A stretch of DNA of 64,000 nucleotides, taken from Streptomyces sp. Je 1-79. GTDB lineage: Bacteria; Actinomycetota; Actinomycetes; Streptomycetales; Streptomycetaceae. This document shows, in pieces, positions 26,902 through 35,905 of this stretch; positions within the stretch are counted from its first letter, which is position 1, and each line of letters begins with the position of its first letter. Below the pieces are notes generated by a model. That model saw nothing but the letters and a program-made list of their open reading frames with translations. It ran no database searches and was not told the origin of the DNA. The translations under genes were made by a program, and so were the position numbers. The stretch covers positions 62,001-126,000 of the forward strand of contig NZ_JAMGSL010000007.1 of the NCBI RefSeq assembly GCF_025195125.1, read 5' to 3'.

Positions 26902-27144
26902 TCACACCAGGTGGTCGAACTCCCCGTCCTTGACCCCCAGCAGCAGCGCCTCGATCTCGGCGGGCGTGTAGACCAGCGCGGGCCCGTCCGGGTGACGCGA
27001 GTTGCGCACGGCGACGTTCCCGCCCGGCAGCTTGGCGAACTCCACGCAGGACCCCTGGGAGTTGCTGTGCCGGCTCTTCTGCCACACGACACCCCGGAGC
27101 TCCGTGGCCGCCATGCCGTTGTACGCGTGGTGCGCGTGCTGCAT
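26902..27144 (-). CDS. DUF397 domain protein
   Basis: An 80-residue protein of the DUF397 family: VVWQKSRHSNSQGSCVEFAKL, VAVRNSRHPDGPALVYTPAE and the C-terminal FLxGVKDGEFDHL-like end. These small proteins bind and modulate DUF5753 XRE regulators, acting like antitoxins or co-regulators in Streptomyces. The regulator lies 0.9 kb to the left. The promoter region carries copy 2 of the 27-bp element. Confidence 0.93.
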   Translation of the reverse strand: MQHAHHAYNGMAATELRGVVWQKSRHSNSQGSCVEFAKLPGGNVAVRNSRHPDGPALVYTPAEIEALLLGVKDGEFDHLV

Positions 27145-27210
27145 TGGTAGCTCCCCGAGATGTTTGATGCAGGTGTCAACTTCCTCGGATCATAGCTGTG
27201 TTCATATGCC

Positions 27211-27237
27211 GATGCATGAGCAGATGCACGTGCACGC
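27211..27237 (-). promoter_or_regulatory. 27-bp shared element, copy 2
   Basis: Read on the minus strand it starts GCGTGCACGTGCATCTGC and ends ATGCATC, with two mismatches to copy 1. It lies 67 bp upstream of the DUF397 start. The rest of 27145-27362 shows no gene. Confidence 0.7.
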
Positions 27238-27362
27238 GGGGTGGCGTAGCGACTACGCGACTCAGCGTGCTACCTGCGAGTAGGGCAAGAACACCCGCCG
27301 GTAGAGGGGACGCCGTCACGGGCCAGAAGGTTCCGGCGCGTCAGGCGCGCGTCAGGCGTGCA

Positions 27363-29423
27363 TCAGGCGCGCTTCGGGGCGGCTTCCTCGGCGAGGGCAT
27401 GCGAAAGGTCGTCGAGTGCGTCGACGAGGAGGGCCGCGCTCCTGGTCAGCAGCGGGTCGTCGGCCGGTCCCCAGGCCGCGGCCGCCTCCCTGACCTCGTC
27501 CCAGTCCGGCGCCCTGCGCTCCCGTACCGCCTTCGCGCCCCGTTCGGTCGCCCGGCGCAGCGCCTCGGCGAGCGTCGCGGCGGCCGGGACGGGCGGGGTG
27601 CCGCGCTCCGGGAGATGCGCCTCCATCAGCATCGCGACCCTGCCGAACTGGGCGAGCGCGTGCCCCGCGTCGTCCGCCGCCGCCCGTGACAGACCGCGGT
27701 GGCGCACCGGTTCGTGGGTCGCCCGGTCCACCGCCTCCTGCCAGGCGATCCTGGCGGCGCGGGTGTCGAGCAGCGCCTCACGCACGTCGGGACAGGCCGT
27801 ACCGGCCGGGTTGGCGTAGTGGGCGACGACGGAGGCGGCGTAACGGCCGTCGGACACCAGCCAGTCGGCGAGCCGGCCGCGCAGCCGGGGCGTCTCCCAG
27901 GCCGGGTACACGGCGTACGCGAGCATCGCGAGGATCCCGCCGAGGAGGGTGAGGACCACGCGCTCGAAGACGGTCTGCGTCCAGGCCGAACCGCCCACGC
28001 CGAGCAGGAAGACGACGTACGCGGCGACGCACACCTGGGTGACGGCGTACCCGGTGCGCAGCAGCAGGTACATCCCGAAGGCGCAGATCACGGCGAGCGC
28101 GGCGGAGAGGTACATGCCCGGGTCGGCGGCCTGCACGATCCCGGTGGCGAGGGCGACGCCGACGAGGGTGCCTCCGAAGCGGGCGACGGAACGGGAGTAC
28201 GTCTGCGAGAAGTCCGGGCGCATGACCATGACGGAGGCCATCGGCGCCCAGTAGCCGTGCCCCAGGGGGAGCGCGGAACCGAGGACGTAACCGGCGGTGG
28301 TGACCGCGGTGACGCGGACGGCGTGGCGCAGGACCGGCGAGTCGGGGCGCACCTCGGCCCGCATCCTGGCCGCGACGACGGGGACGAGGCGCACGAGCGT
28401 GGGGCGGGAGCGGGCGTCGGAGGCGGTCTCGGTCCGGGGCTCGGCGGTCTCCACGACGTCGTCGAGGAGGGCGGCGAGACGGACGGCGGCGCGGCGCGGG
28501 GGTCCGTCGAGGATCGCGCCGGTGTCGGGGGTACGGAGCGCGGCGACGGCGGCGGGCGGGAGGTCGACGGGCTCGCCGTGCCGGATCGCGTGGGCGGCGG
28601 CGTCCAGCACCTCTCCGGCGGCCGCGAGGAGCTCACGGACCCTGTCCCGTTCCGGGCCCTCGGCCGAGGCGCCGACGGCCGGGTCGGCGAGGGAGGCGAG
28701 CACCGGGCGGATGCGCTCGGCGAGACCGCGGGCGCCGTGCAGTTCGGCGGGGCGGCGGCGGGCCTGGCGCGGGGTGACGGCGGCGGCGCTGCGGGCGGTC
28801 ATGAGCGGGACGGGGTCGAAGGAGGCGACGGGGTCGTCACGGAGGCGACGGGCGTAGTCCGCCTCGGCGGCGAGCGCGTCGGCGAGGGCGTCGCGCTGGG
28901 GTCCCCAGCGGCGGACCGGCAGGACGACGAGGAGCGCGGCCTGCACGAGCCCGCCGACGGCGATCATCGCCGCGTGGCCGGCGGCTTCGGCGACGGAGGT
29001 GGGGAGGGTGACCGTCACCAGCATCATCGCGACGTTGGAGGAGGCGATGATGCCGACGGTGGGGCCCGCGGCCCAGGCGAGACCGGAGAGGAAGGTCCAC
29101 ACGGCGAGCAGGGCCAGGAAGAGGGCCAGGTGGTCGCCGGCGTTCGTGAGGTAGCCCAGGAAGGTGGAGACGGCGAGGCTGGCACCGGAGGCGAGGGCGA
29201 GGGTCGGGCGGGGGCGCCAGGAGCGCTGGAAGGTGGCGATGGCGGCCTGGAACGCGCCGAACGCGGAGGAGACGGCGGCGCCGGGCCCGAAGAGCGCGAG
29301 GGTGACACCGACGACGAGGGCGAGGCCGAGGGCGGCGCGGGCGGCCACGAGCGGTTCCAGCCGCCGCCGCTCGACGGTGAGCCCGGAACGGGCGGTCTCC
29401 TTCAGGGCCCGGAGCCAGCTCAT
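27363..29423 (-). CDS. FUSC family membrane protein
   Basis: A 686-residue protein with two sets of membrane segments (about residues 30-170 and 365-510), each followed by a cytoplasmic Ala/Arg-rich helical part. YWAPMASVMVMRPDFSQTYSRSVARFGGTLVGV is the fusaric-acid-resistance/aromatic-acid exporter signature (cited in parts: PDFSQTYSRSV and GTLVG). Relatives export aromatic carboxylic acids, but actinobacterial members are uncharacterised. ATG 29423 begins at the conserved end of the frame; a 13-residue extension upstream is possible. Divergent from the epimerase. Confidence 0.88.
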   Translation of the reverse strand: MSWLRALKETARSGLTVERRRLEPLVAARAALGLALVVGVTLALFGPGAAVSSAFGAFQAAIATFQRSWRPRPTLALASGASLAVSTFLGYLTNAGDHLALFLALLAVWTFLSGLAWAAGPTVGIIASSNVAMMLVTVTLPTSVAEAAGHAAMIAVGGLVQAALLVVLPVRRWGPQRDALADALAAEADYARRLRDDPVASFDPVPLMTARSAAAVTPRQARRRPAELHGARGLAERIRPVLASLADPAVGASAEGPERDRVRELLAAAGEVLDAAAHAIRHGEPVDLPPAAVAALRTPDTGAILDGPPRRAAVRLAALLDDVVETAEPRTETASDARSRPTLVRLVPVVAARMRAEVRPDSPVLRHAVRVTAVTTAGYVLGSALPLGHGYWAPMASVMVMRPDFSQTYSRSVARFGGTLVGVALATGIVQAADPGMYLSAALAVICAFGMYLLLRTGYAVTQVCVAAYVVFLLGVGGSAWTQTVFERVVLTLLGGILAMLAYAVYPAWETPRLRGRLADWLVSDGRYAASVVAHYANPAGTACPDVREALLDTRAARIAWQEAVDRATHEPVRHRGLSRAAADDAGHALAQFGRVAMLMEAHLPERGTPPVPAAATLAEALRRATERGAKAVRERRAPDWDEVREAAAAWGPADDPLLTRSAALLVDALDDLSHALAEEAAPKRA

Positions 29424-29531
29424 GGCGCCGAGCCTAACGGCGCACCGGGATGAACGGGGCATTTCCCCCCGCCCGCCCTGGGGCCCGGGTCGCTTCCGGC
29501 GATGTCACGTTCGGCGGCCCATGCTCGTCCC

Positions 29532-30446
29532 ATGAGCATGACCGACACCAAGAACGTGCTGCTGGCAGGGGCGAGCGGGGTCTTCGGACGCCACGTCGCC
29601 GAGGAGCTCACCGAGGCCGGGCACACCGTGCTGGGGCTGGGGCGCGGGGCGGAGAACGAGGTCGTCGCCGACCTCATGGACCGGGACGGGCTGCTCCGTG
29701 CGGTGGAGGGGCTGGAGATCGACACCGTCGTCCACGCGGCGACCGCCCTGCGGGAGCCTCCGATGAGACACCGGGACATGGACGCGACCGACGCGCTGCG
29801 GGTCACGGGGACCGCCCATCTCGTCGAGGCGGCCCGGGCGGTGGGTGCACGGCGGATGATCGCCGAGTCGATGGTCTTCGGGTACGGCTACGGGGACTTC
29901 GGGAACCGGGTGATCACGGAGGACGACGTCTTCGGCCCGGTCGGCCTCGACGCGCCGTCCCAGCGGCACGTGGACGCCATGCGGACCAAGGAGCGGCTGA
30001 TGCTCGGGGCCGGGGGGATCGAGGGCGTCGCGCTGCGGTTCGGCCTCTTCTACGGGCCCGGCGGCACCGAGACCGTGGTGGACCTGCTGCGGAGGCGGAA
30101 GCTGCCGGCGGTCGCCGACCGGGGCCGGGTGCTGCCGTGGGTCCACCTCCAGGACGCGGCGCGCGCGGTGGCGCTGGCGGTCGAGCGCGGGCGGCCGGGA
30201 CAGGCGTACAACATCGTGGACGACGGCCCGATGGGCTTCGGCGCGCATGTGCGGGCGGTCGCCGCGGTGTTCGGCACGCCGAGGCCGCTGACCGTCCCGG
30301 CCTGGCTGACCCGGCCGATGCCGTACGCCCACCGGGTCTGCACCAGCAGCCTGCTCGTCTCCCCCGCCAAGGCCGAGGCCGAACTCGGCTGGACCCCGCG
30401 CTACCCCGACTGCGCGTCGGGCCTCGCCGCGCTGACCGAGTGGTGA
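29532..30446 (+). CDS. NAD-dependent epimerase/dehydratase
   Basis: A 304-residue extended SDR protein. The Rossmann motif is GASGVFGRHVAEEL (GxxGxxG), and the catalytic Tyr region is altered: ESMVFGYGYGDFGN occurs where YxxxK is expected, while QRHVDAMRTKE follows. NIVDDGP and the C-terminal LGWTPRYP fit atypical SDRs. The substrate is unknown. Two ATGs (29532 and 29538) could start it; neither has a strong ribosome site. Confidence 0.85.
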   Translation: MSMTDTKNVLLAGASGVFGRHVAEELTEAGHTVLGLGRGAENEVVADLMDRDGLLRAVEGLEIDTVVHAATALREPPMRHRDMDATDALRVTGTAHLVEAARAVGARRMIAESMVFGYGYGDFGNRVITEDDVFGPVGLDAPSQRHVDAMRTKERLMLGAGGIEGVALRFGLFYGPGGTETVVDLLRRRKLPAVADRGRVLPWVHLQDAARAVALAVERGRPGQAYNIVDDGPMGFGAHVRAVAAVFGTPRPLTVPAWLTRPMPYAHRVCTSSLLVSPAKAEAELGWTPRYPDCASGLAALTEW

Positions 30447-30755
30447 CCGGGGGTGGGCCGGGGGCGGGGCGGGGGGCCACGCCGGACGGGCCCCGGTGCC
30501 GGCCCGGCCACGTGCGACGGGGCCACCTGCGACGGGGCCGATGCCGGGGCAGGGCCGCGCGCGGCGGGCCCGACGCCGGCCGAGCCGCGTCGGGCGGGCC
30601 CGATGCCGGCCGAGCCGCGTCCGGCGGGCCCGATGCCGGCCGAGCCGCGTCCGGCGGGCCCGACGCCGGAGCAGGGCCGCGCCCCGCCGGGGTCGATGCC
30701 CGGCGCAAGACCGCGCCCGGCCGCCCTGCTCCTCCCCCCGCGCGGGCGGGACGCC
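30447..30755. other. Intergenic region with 30-bp tandem repeats
   Basis: About 309 bp between the epimerase and the DUF2786 gene, which converge. It holds no supported gene. Most of it is a Pro/Gly/Ala-coding-like GC repeat array, listed separately. Confidence 0.7.
30563..30670. repeat. 30-bp tandem repeat, about 3.6 copies
   Basis: Units start at 30563, 30593, 30623 and 30653. Each reads GGCGGGCCCGAYGCCGG followed by CCGAGCCGCGTCS. Copies differ at only a few bases. The array sits between converging genes and may contribute to termination. Confidence 0.8.
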
Positions 30756-31886
30756 TCAGTGCCTGTCGCGGATCTCGCGGTGGCCGCGGCCCAGGCCCGC
30801 CGCGTTCGCGGCCGTCGTGCCGTGGGTCCAGCCCGCCTCGTCCCACATCGCGCGGACGCGGGTCGTGCGGGTCTCGGGGAACATCTCGTCCGCCCGGGAC
30901 GTGACCGCGACCTCCCGCGAGGCGAGCGCCGGAAGGAGGCTGGGGGCCTCGGCGGCGACGCGTCGCGTCGTGGTCGCGAGGCGGTCGCCCAGCCGGTTCG
31001 CGTACGCGAGCAGGAACGACTGGCGGAAGGACTTCGTGCGCTTGCGGCCGCCCGCCCGCTGCTCCGCCTCCGCCCGTGTCATCGCCGCCGTGCCCTGGAC
31101 CAGGAGCGAGGTGTAGAGCAGCTCCACCGGTTCCAGGTCCGCCTCGAAGCCGACCACGGTCGAGAAGCCGTACGGCTCGTTCCACACCGCACGGCAGTGG
31201 TTCGCCGTCGCCACCGCGTCCAGCAGGATCGCCTTGGCCTGCTCGTAGGGCGGCTCGACCCCGATCCGGATCGCCCCCGGCACGTCCCCGGAGGGCGTAC
31301 GGGACTCCAGCGCCGCCTCGTCCAGGCTGTGGCGGGCCATCAGCTCCTGGGCCTTGGCGGTCAGCGCCTCCGCCTCCTCCGGGTAGCCCGTCGCCTCCGC
31401 CTTCGCGAGCAGGGCCCGTACGCGCGTCAGCATCCGCGGCTCCCCCGCGACGGCTGCCGGGAGGGCGTCCCCGGGCACCGGGCCCACCGGCTCCAGGGAC
31501 GGCAGCCTGACGAGCAGGCGGTACAGCTCCAGGGTCGTCGTCGCCGAGGAGAAGCGGTCCGCGCGGGCGGGCGCGGTGTCCAGGTCGGACAGTTGCGCGG
31601 CCCACCGGTGCGGCAGGCGTTCGTAGCGCCCCGTCTCCGAGGCGATCAGGGCGCCGGCGAGCCGCACGTGCTCCTCCGCCAACTCCCGCCGCACCAGCCG
31701 TACGAGATCCGCCGGCTGCCAGCCCCGCTCCCACGCCCGCCGCACGAACTCCTCGCCCCGGAGGGTCAGTTCCGCGTCCGCCGACCGGTCGGCGGCGAGC
31801 AGCGACGCCGCCGTGTCCAGGGCCGTGTCGTCGTTCGTGTACAGGGCCTCGAATGCCTTCTCGACCGTACTCCTCGTCGTACTCAC
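30756..31886 (-). CDS. DUF2786 domain protein
   Basis: A 376-residue protein from GTG 31886; an upstream GTG at 31961 would add 25 arginine-rich residues. The N-terminal half is helical and Ala/Leu-rich. The DUF2786 domain starts near residue 155 (MLTRVRALLAKAEATGYPEEAEALTAKAQELMARHSLDEA, cited in parts) and the C-terminal part includes YGFSTVVGFEADLEPVELLYTSLLVQ. The family is common in actinobacteria and phages; no function is established. The gene is divergent from an ABC transporter operon. Confidence 0.87.
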   Translation of the reverse strand: MSTTRSTVEKAFEALYTNDDTALDTAASLLAADRSADAELTLRGEEFVRRAWERGWQPADLVRLVRRELAEEHVRLAGALIASETGRYERLPHRWAAQLSDLDTAPARADRFSSATTTLELYRLLVRLPSLEPVGPVPGDALPAAVAGEPRMLTRVRALLAKAEATGYPEEAEALTAKAQELMARHSLDEAALESRTPSGDVPGAIRIGVEPPYEQAKAILLDAVATANHCRAVWNEPYGFSTVVGFEADLEPVELLYTSLLVQGTAAMTRAEAEQRAGGRKRTKSFRQSFLLAYANRLGDRLATTTRRVAAEAPSLLPALASREVAVTSRADEMFPETRTTRVRAMWDEAGWTHGTTAANAAGLGRGHREIRDRH

Positions 31887-32092
31887 GACGGCTTCGCGTC
31901 CCCTTCCTCGCGCGCCCGCCTCCCTACGAGACGCGCGCGCTCCTTCCAGAATGATCCTCACCGAACAGGATCACGAAATCGGGGGGAGCACGCTGACCGG
32001 GTGGGCCGTACGCGGGAGGTAGGGCCAGGCATACCCCGCGGACGCCCTCCAGTGGTCGTGATCGGCGGACGCGGAAACGGTTCGCTTGAGCC

Positions 32093-32878
32093 ATGACAAC
32101 GACGCGCTCCGACACCGCTGTTCGGCTCACCGGCCTCCGCCGCCACCACCGCGACGTCCGCGCCCTCGACGGCGTCGACCTGGACTTCCGTACCGGGACC
32201 TTCACCGCCGTCATGGGCCCCTCCGGCTCCGGCAAGTCCACGCTGCTCCAGTGCGCCGCCGGACTCGACCGGCCGACCGGCGGGACGGTCGAGGTGGGCG
32301 GGGTCGCTCTGGAGGGGCTGAGCGAGCGCCGGCTGACGCTGCTGCGGCGGGACCGGATCGGGTTCGTCTTCCAGTCGTTCAACCTGCTGCCCTCGCTGAC
32401 CGCCGCGCAGAACGTGGCGCTGCCGCTGCGGCTGGCCGGGCGGCGGGTGCCCCGCGGCGAGGTGCGGGCGGCGCTGGAGCGCGTCGGACTCGGCGGACGG
32501 GAGAGACACCGTCCCGGGGAGCTGTCCGGCGGTCAGCAGCAACGGGTCGCGATCGCCCGGGCCTTGATCACCCGGCCCGCGGTGCTCTTCGGGGACGAGC
32601 CGACCGGGGCGCTGGACTCCGCCACCAGCCGTGAGGTGCTGACGATGCTGCGGGAGCTGGTCGACCGGGACGGCCAGACGATCGTCATGGTGACGCACGA
32701 CCCGGTGGCGGCGGCGCGGGCGGACCGGGTGGTCTTCCTCGTCGACGGTCGGGTGGAGGGTGAGCTGTCCGCGCCGACGGTCGAGCGCGTCGCGGCCCGT
32801 ATGGCGGGCCTGGAGACGGCGGCGGGGACGGCCGCGGACGCGACGAGCGCGTACGGGACGGGGGCCCTCGCATGCTGA
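32093..32878 (+). CDS. MacB/LolD-type ABC transporter ATPase
   Basis: A 261-residue ATPase: Walker A GPSGSGKST, Q-loop FVFQSFNLLPSLTA, signature LSGGQQQRVAIARAL, Walker B LFGDEPTGALD, and H-loop VTHDP. FNLLPSLTAxxNV is typical of MacB/LolD/FtsE-type ATPases that power mechanotransmission. The gene overlaps the FtsX-like permease gene by 7 bp, and the two form one operon. Confidence 0.95.
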   Translation: MTTTRSDTAVRLTGLRRHHRDVRALDGVDLDFRTGTFTAVMGPSGSGKSTLLQCAAGLDRPTGGTVEVGGVALEGLSERRLTLLRRDRIGFVFQSFNLLPSLTAAQNVALPLRLAGRRVPRGEVRAALERVGLGGRERHRPGELSGGQQQRVAIARALITRPAVLFGDEPTGALDSATSREVLTMLRELVDRDGQTIVMVTHDPVAAARADRVVFLVDGRVEGELSAPTVERVAARMAGLETAAGTAADATSAYGTGALAC

Positions 32879-34959
32879 CCGTCGTCCTCTCCGGCCTGCG
32901 GGCCCGCTGGGCCGCCTTCCTCGGCAGCTTCGTCGCCCTCGCCCTCGGTGTCGGGCTGCTCGCCGTCATGGGCCTCGGCCTCGCCTCGACCGTCGACGCG
33001 CCGGAGCGCGCGCCGCAGCGGTTCGCCTCGGCGCCGGTGGTCGTGAAGGGGCGCGACGCGGTCACCGTCGACGTACGGCGGGGTCCCGACAAGGCCACGG
33101 TCTCGCAGCGGCTCGACCGTCCACAGCCTGTGGATATCGAACTGCTTGCCGAGCTGAAGGCCCGCTGGACCGTCACCACCGCCGGCGGCCCCGACGCCGT
33201 CGGCGTCCACGGCCCGGCCGCCGAGGTCCGTGCGCTGGTCGACGGGCGCGGGCAGGTGCTCACCGGGGACGACCGGCGGCTCGCCGACCCCGGGCCCGAG
33301 CGGGACGCCCAGGCGCTCGTCGCCCTCAACTCCCTGCTCGGCACCGCCGGTGGTGTCACCACCTTCGTCTCCGTCTTCGTCGTCGCCTCCACGTTCGCGT
33401 TCGCGGTCGCCCTGCGGCGACGCGAGTTCGGGCTGCTGCGGACGGCGGGCGCGACGCCCGGCCAGGTGCGGCGGATGCTGCTCGCGGAGGCCGCGGGCGT
33501 CGGGATCCTCGCCTCGGCCGCCGGGTGCGCGCTTGGCGCGTGGGGTGCGCCGTGGCTGGCGCGAGTGCTCGTGGACGGCGGGCTCGCCCCCGACTGGTTC
33601 ACGATCGGCGACGCCGCCTGGCCCTTCCACACGGCCTTCTGGACCGGGGTGACCGTCGCCCTCACGGGCGCCTTCGCCGCCTCCCGCCGGGCCGGGAGGG
33701 TCGGCCCTGCGGCCGCGCTGCGCGAGGCGGACGTCGACACGGACGTCCTGCCGCTCGGCCGGGCGCTGCTCGGCACGGGGCTGCTGGTCACCGGCGCGGC
33801 GCTGCTCCTCTGGACCTGCGCCACCGAGCCTTCGGAGCTGCTCAAGCGCAAGACGTACACGACCCTGCCGATGCTTCTGATCACCGGCGCGGCGCTGCTC
33901 GCCCCGGTGCTCGTCCGGCCGGTGGCGCGGGCGCTGCGGCTGCCGGGGGCGACGGGGATGCTCGTACGGGAGAACAGCGCGGCGGCCGTCCGCCGTACCT
34001 CCGCCGTCGCCGCACCGGTCCTGGTCACGGTCGCGCTGGCCGGCTCGCTCCTGGGCGCGGCGACGACGGTGACGAGCACGAAGGCGGCGGAGGCGCGGGA
34101 GCAGACCCGCGCGGAGTGGGTGGTGGCCGGGGCGGACCTGCGGCCGGTGCCCGGTGCCTCGGCGACCGCGACGACGTCCGTCTTCGTACGGGACGGGGAC
34201 GCGGCGCTCGTGAAGTACGGGGCCCGGGCGGTCTCCGACCCGGCGGCCTTCGCGGAGCTCGCCCGGCTGCCCGTGGTGGCGGGGGACCTGGCCGATCTCG
34301 ACGACCGGTCGATCGTCGTCAACGAGGAGTGGGAGCGGCGGACGGTCGGCGAGCAGGTCGACGTCTGGCTCGCGGACGGCAGCGGGCCGGTACGGCTGCG
34401 GGTGGTGGCGGTCCTGGCGCTCGGGACGGGCGACAACGGCCCGTACGTGACACGGGCCAACGCTCCGGGCGCGACGGTGGACCGGGTCGAGGCGGCCGGC
34501 ACGGGCCCGGAGGCCCTCGCGGCGTCCGGCGGACCCGTGCGCACCGTGGAGGAGTGGGCCGCCGCCACGCACCCCACGGCCGGCCCGGAGACCCGACTCG
34601 GGCTGCTCCTGGTCCTCGGCATCGCCCTCGTCTACACCGTGATCGCGCTCGCCAACACGCTGCTGATGGCGACCTCGGCACGGGGCGCGGAGCTGGCCTC
34701 GCTCCGGCTGGCCGGCGCGACGCGTACCCAGATCCTGCGGGTGGTGACGGGCGAGGCGGCCCTGGCCGTGGCGATCGGGGCGGTCCTCGGCCTGGCGGTG
34801 ACGGCGGCCTGTCTGGGGGTCCTGGGGGCGGGGCTCGCGGCCCTGTCCGCGCCGGTCTCCCTCGCGGTGCCGTGGACGGCGGTCGGCGCGGCGGCGGGGG
34901 TGTGCGGCCTGGTCGCGACGGTGTCCGCGGCGCTCCCCGCGTGGCGCCTGACGCGCTGA
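32872..34959 (+). CDS. FtsX-like ABC transporter permease
   Basis: A 695-residue membrane protein with an N-terminal membrane helix, an extracytoplasmic region, and two FtsX cores (about residues 160-260 and 560-690) with motifs LRRREFGLLRTAGATPGQVRRML and ARGAELASLRLAGATRTQILRVV (cited in parts: EFGLLRTAGAT, ELASLRLAGAT). Such permeases in Actinobacteria export peptides or antibiotics or sense stress. Start overlaps the ATPase gene. Substrate unknown; no two-component pair is adjacent. Confidence 0.93.
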   Translation: MLTVVLSGLRARWAAFLGSFVALALGVGLLAVMGLGLASTVDAPERAPQRFASAPVVVKGRDAVTVDVRRGPDKATVSQRLDRPQPVDIELLAELKARWTVTTAGGPDAVGVHGPAAEVRALVDGRGQVLTGDDRRLADPGPERDAQALVALNSLLGTAGGVTTFVSVFVVASTFAFAVALRRREFGLLRTAGATPGQVRRMLLAEAAGVGILASAAGCALGAWGAPWLARVLVDGGLAPDWFTIGDAAWPFHTAFWTGVTVALTGAFAASRRAGRVGPAAALREADVDTDVLPLGRALLGTGLLVTGAALLLWTCATEPSELLKRKTYTTLPMLLITGAALLAPVLVRPVARALRLPGATGMLVRENSAAAVRRTSAVAAPVLVTVALAGSLLGAATTVTSTKAAEAREQTRAEWVVAGADLRPVPGASATATTSVFVRDGDAALVKYGARAVSDPAAFAELARLPVVAGDLADLDDRSIVVNEEWERRTVGEQVDVWLADGSGPVRLRVVAVLALGTGDNGPYVTRANAPGATVDRVEAAGTGPEALAASGGPVRTVEEWAAATHPTAGPETRLGLLLVLGIALVYTVIALANTLLMATSARGAELASLRLAGATRTQILRVVTGEAALAVAIGAVLGLAVTAACLGVLGAGLAALSAPVSLAVPWTAVGAAAGVCGLVATVSAALPAWRLTR

Positions 34960-35017
34960 GCGGGGAAGGTGGGTGGACGGGGCGGTGACCGGGGTCGGAG
35001 CCGGGTCACCGCCCCAC

Positions 35018-35197
35018 CCTGTCAGTGACCGCGGCCGGACCACGCCCCCGCCATGACGGTGACGTGGGCCGGACCACGCCCCCGCCCTGTCAGTGACCGG
35101 GTCCGGGGCCGGTCCACACCCCCGCCGTGTCAGTGGCCGCGGCCGGGCCACGCCCCCGCCGTGACGGTGACGTGGGCCGGACCACGCCCCCGCTCTG
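35018..35197. repeat. Degenerate 34-bp tandem repeats
   Basis: About five units alternate between a TGTCAGTGACCGCGGCCGG type and a GACGGTGACGTGGGCCGG type, each ending ACCACGCCCCCGCC. They fill the space between the permease and the convergent lipoprotein gene. The internal inverted parts (GGTCCGG, CCGGACC) could fold. No gene is seen in 34960-35197. Confidence 0.7.
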
Positions 35198-35806
35198 TCA
35201 CGCGCCGTTCTTGATCCGCTCGACCTGGTGGACCGCCGCCCGGTTCACGTTGCCGAGCTCGGTCTCGATCGCCCGGACGTACGCGACGACGCCGCCGACG
35301 CGCAGGTACACATGGGTCACCCGGCTGCTGGACGCGAACGCGTCGGTCTCGTCCGCGCCGGCCTCGACCCGCACCGGCTCGGGCGCGTCGCCGTCGCTCC
35401 GCTCCTCGTCCGCCAGCCCCTTCATCACCACGGCCGCGGCCGCCGGCGAATCGAACGAGACAAGGGTGAACTCGAGCTTGCCGTCGTCCGAGGACCCCCT
35501 GACCGCAAGCTCCTGGTGACCCGCCGCCACCAGCCCCTCGCACGCGGTCCCGCTCTCCTCGGCGCAGAACTCACGCGCCTCCTGCCCCTGGGCCACCACC
35601 GCCTCGTCGCCCGAGAAGATGTCACCCAGGCTGGTCTCGGTCGGAAGAGCCGCCCGTATCTGCTCCGCGGTCAGCGCGACGGGAGCCACCTTCCCGTCCG
35701 CACCGAGCGCCGAGGTGCCGCCGTCGCCCCCGCACCCGGTCAGCGCCGCCACCAGCGCCGCCACGCACACTGTCCCCCGAACCACGGCCTTCACCCTGAA
35801 CTCCAT
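35198..35806 (-). CDS. Secreted lipoprotein, unknown function
   Basis: A 202-residue protein with a lipoprotein signal (MEFRVKAVVRGTVCVAALVAALTGC, lipobox ALTGC; cited in parts). The mature part starts GGDGGTSALG and has no family I recognise; conserved-looking text includes LTAEQIRAALPTETSLGDIFSG, FCAEESGTACEGL (two cysteines that may pair), and VTHVYLRVGGVVAYVRAIE. The pattern is like PknH-type or other sensor-domain lipoproteins of Streptomyces. Start ATG follows GGAGAGATGA. It is convergent with the ABC permease. Confidence 0.82.
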   Translation of the reverse strand: MEFRVKAVVRGTVCVAALVAALTGCGGDGGTSALGADGKVAPVALTAEQIRAALPTETSLGDIFSGDEAVVAQGQEAREFCAEESGTACEGLVAAGHQELAVRGSSDDGKLEFTLVSFDSPAAAAVVMKGLADEERSDGDAPEPVRVEAGADETDAFASSSRVTHVYLRVGGVVAYVRAIETELGNVNRAAVHQVERIKNGA

Positions 35807-35905
35807 TCATCTCTCCGTCGCTTGATCACCTCACTTAAACATCAGCCGGTCCGTGTCCCGCACGCCGGTGCCGGTCATCACGAAAGCCTCACTCGGCGCG
35901 GACTG

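Noticed and set aside
35018..35197. Possible CRISPR array
   Set aside because: Repeats are adjacent and alternate without unique spacers, and no cas gene is near.
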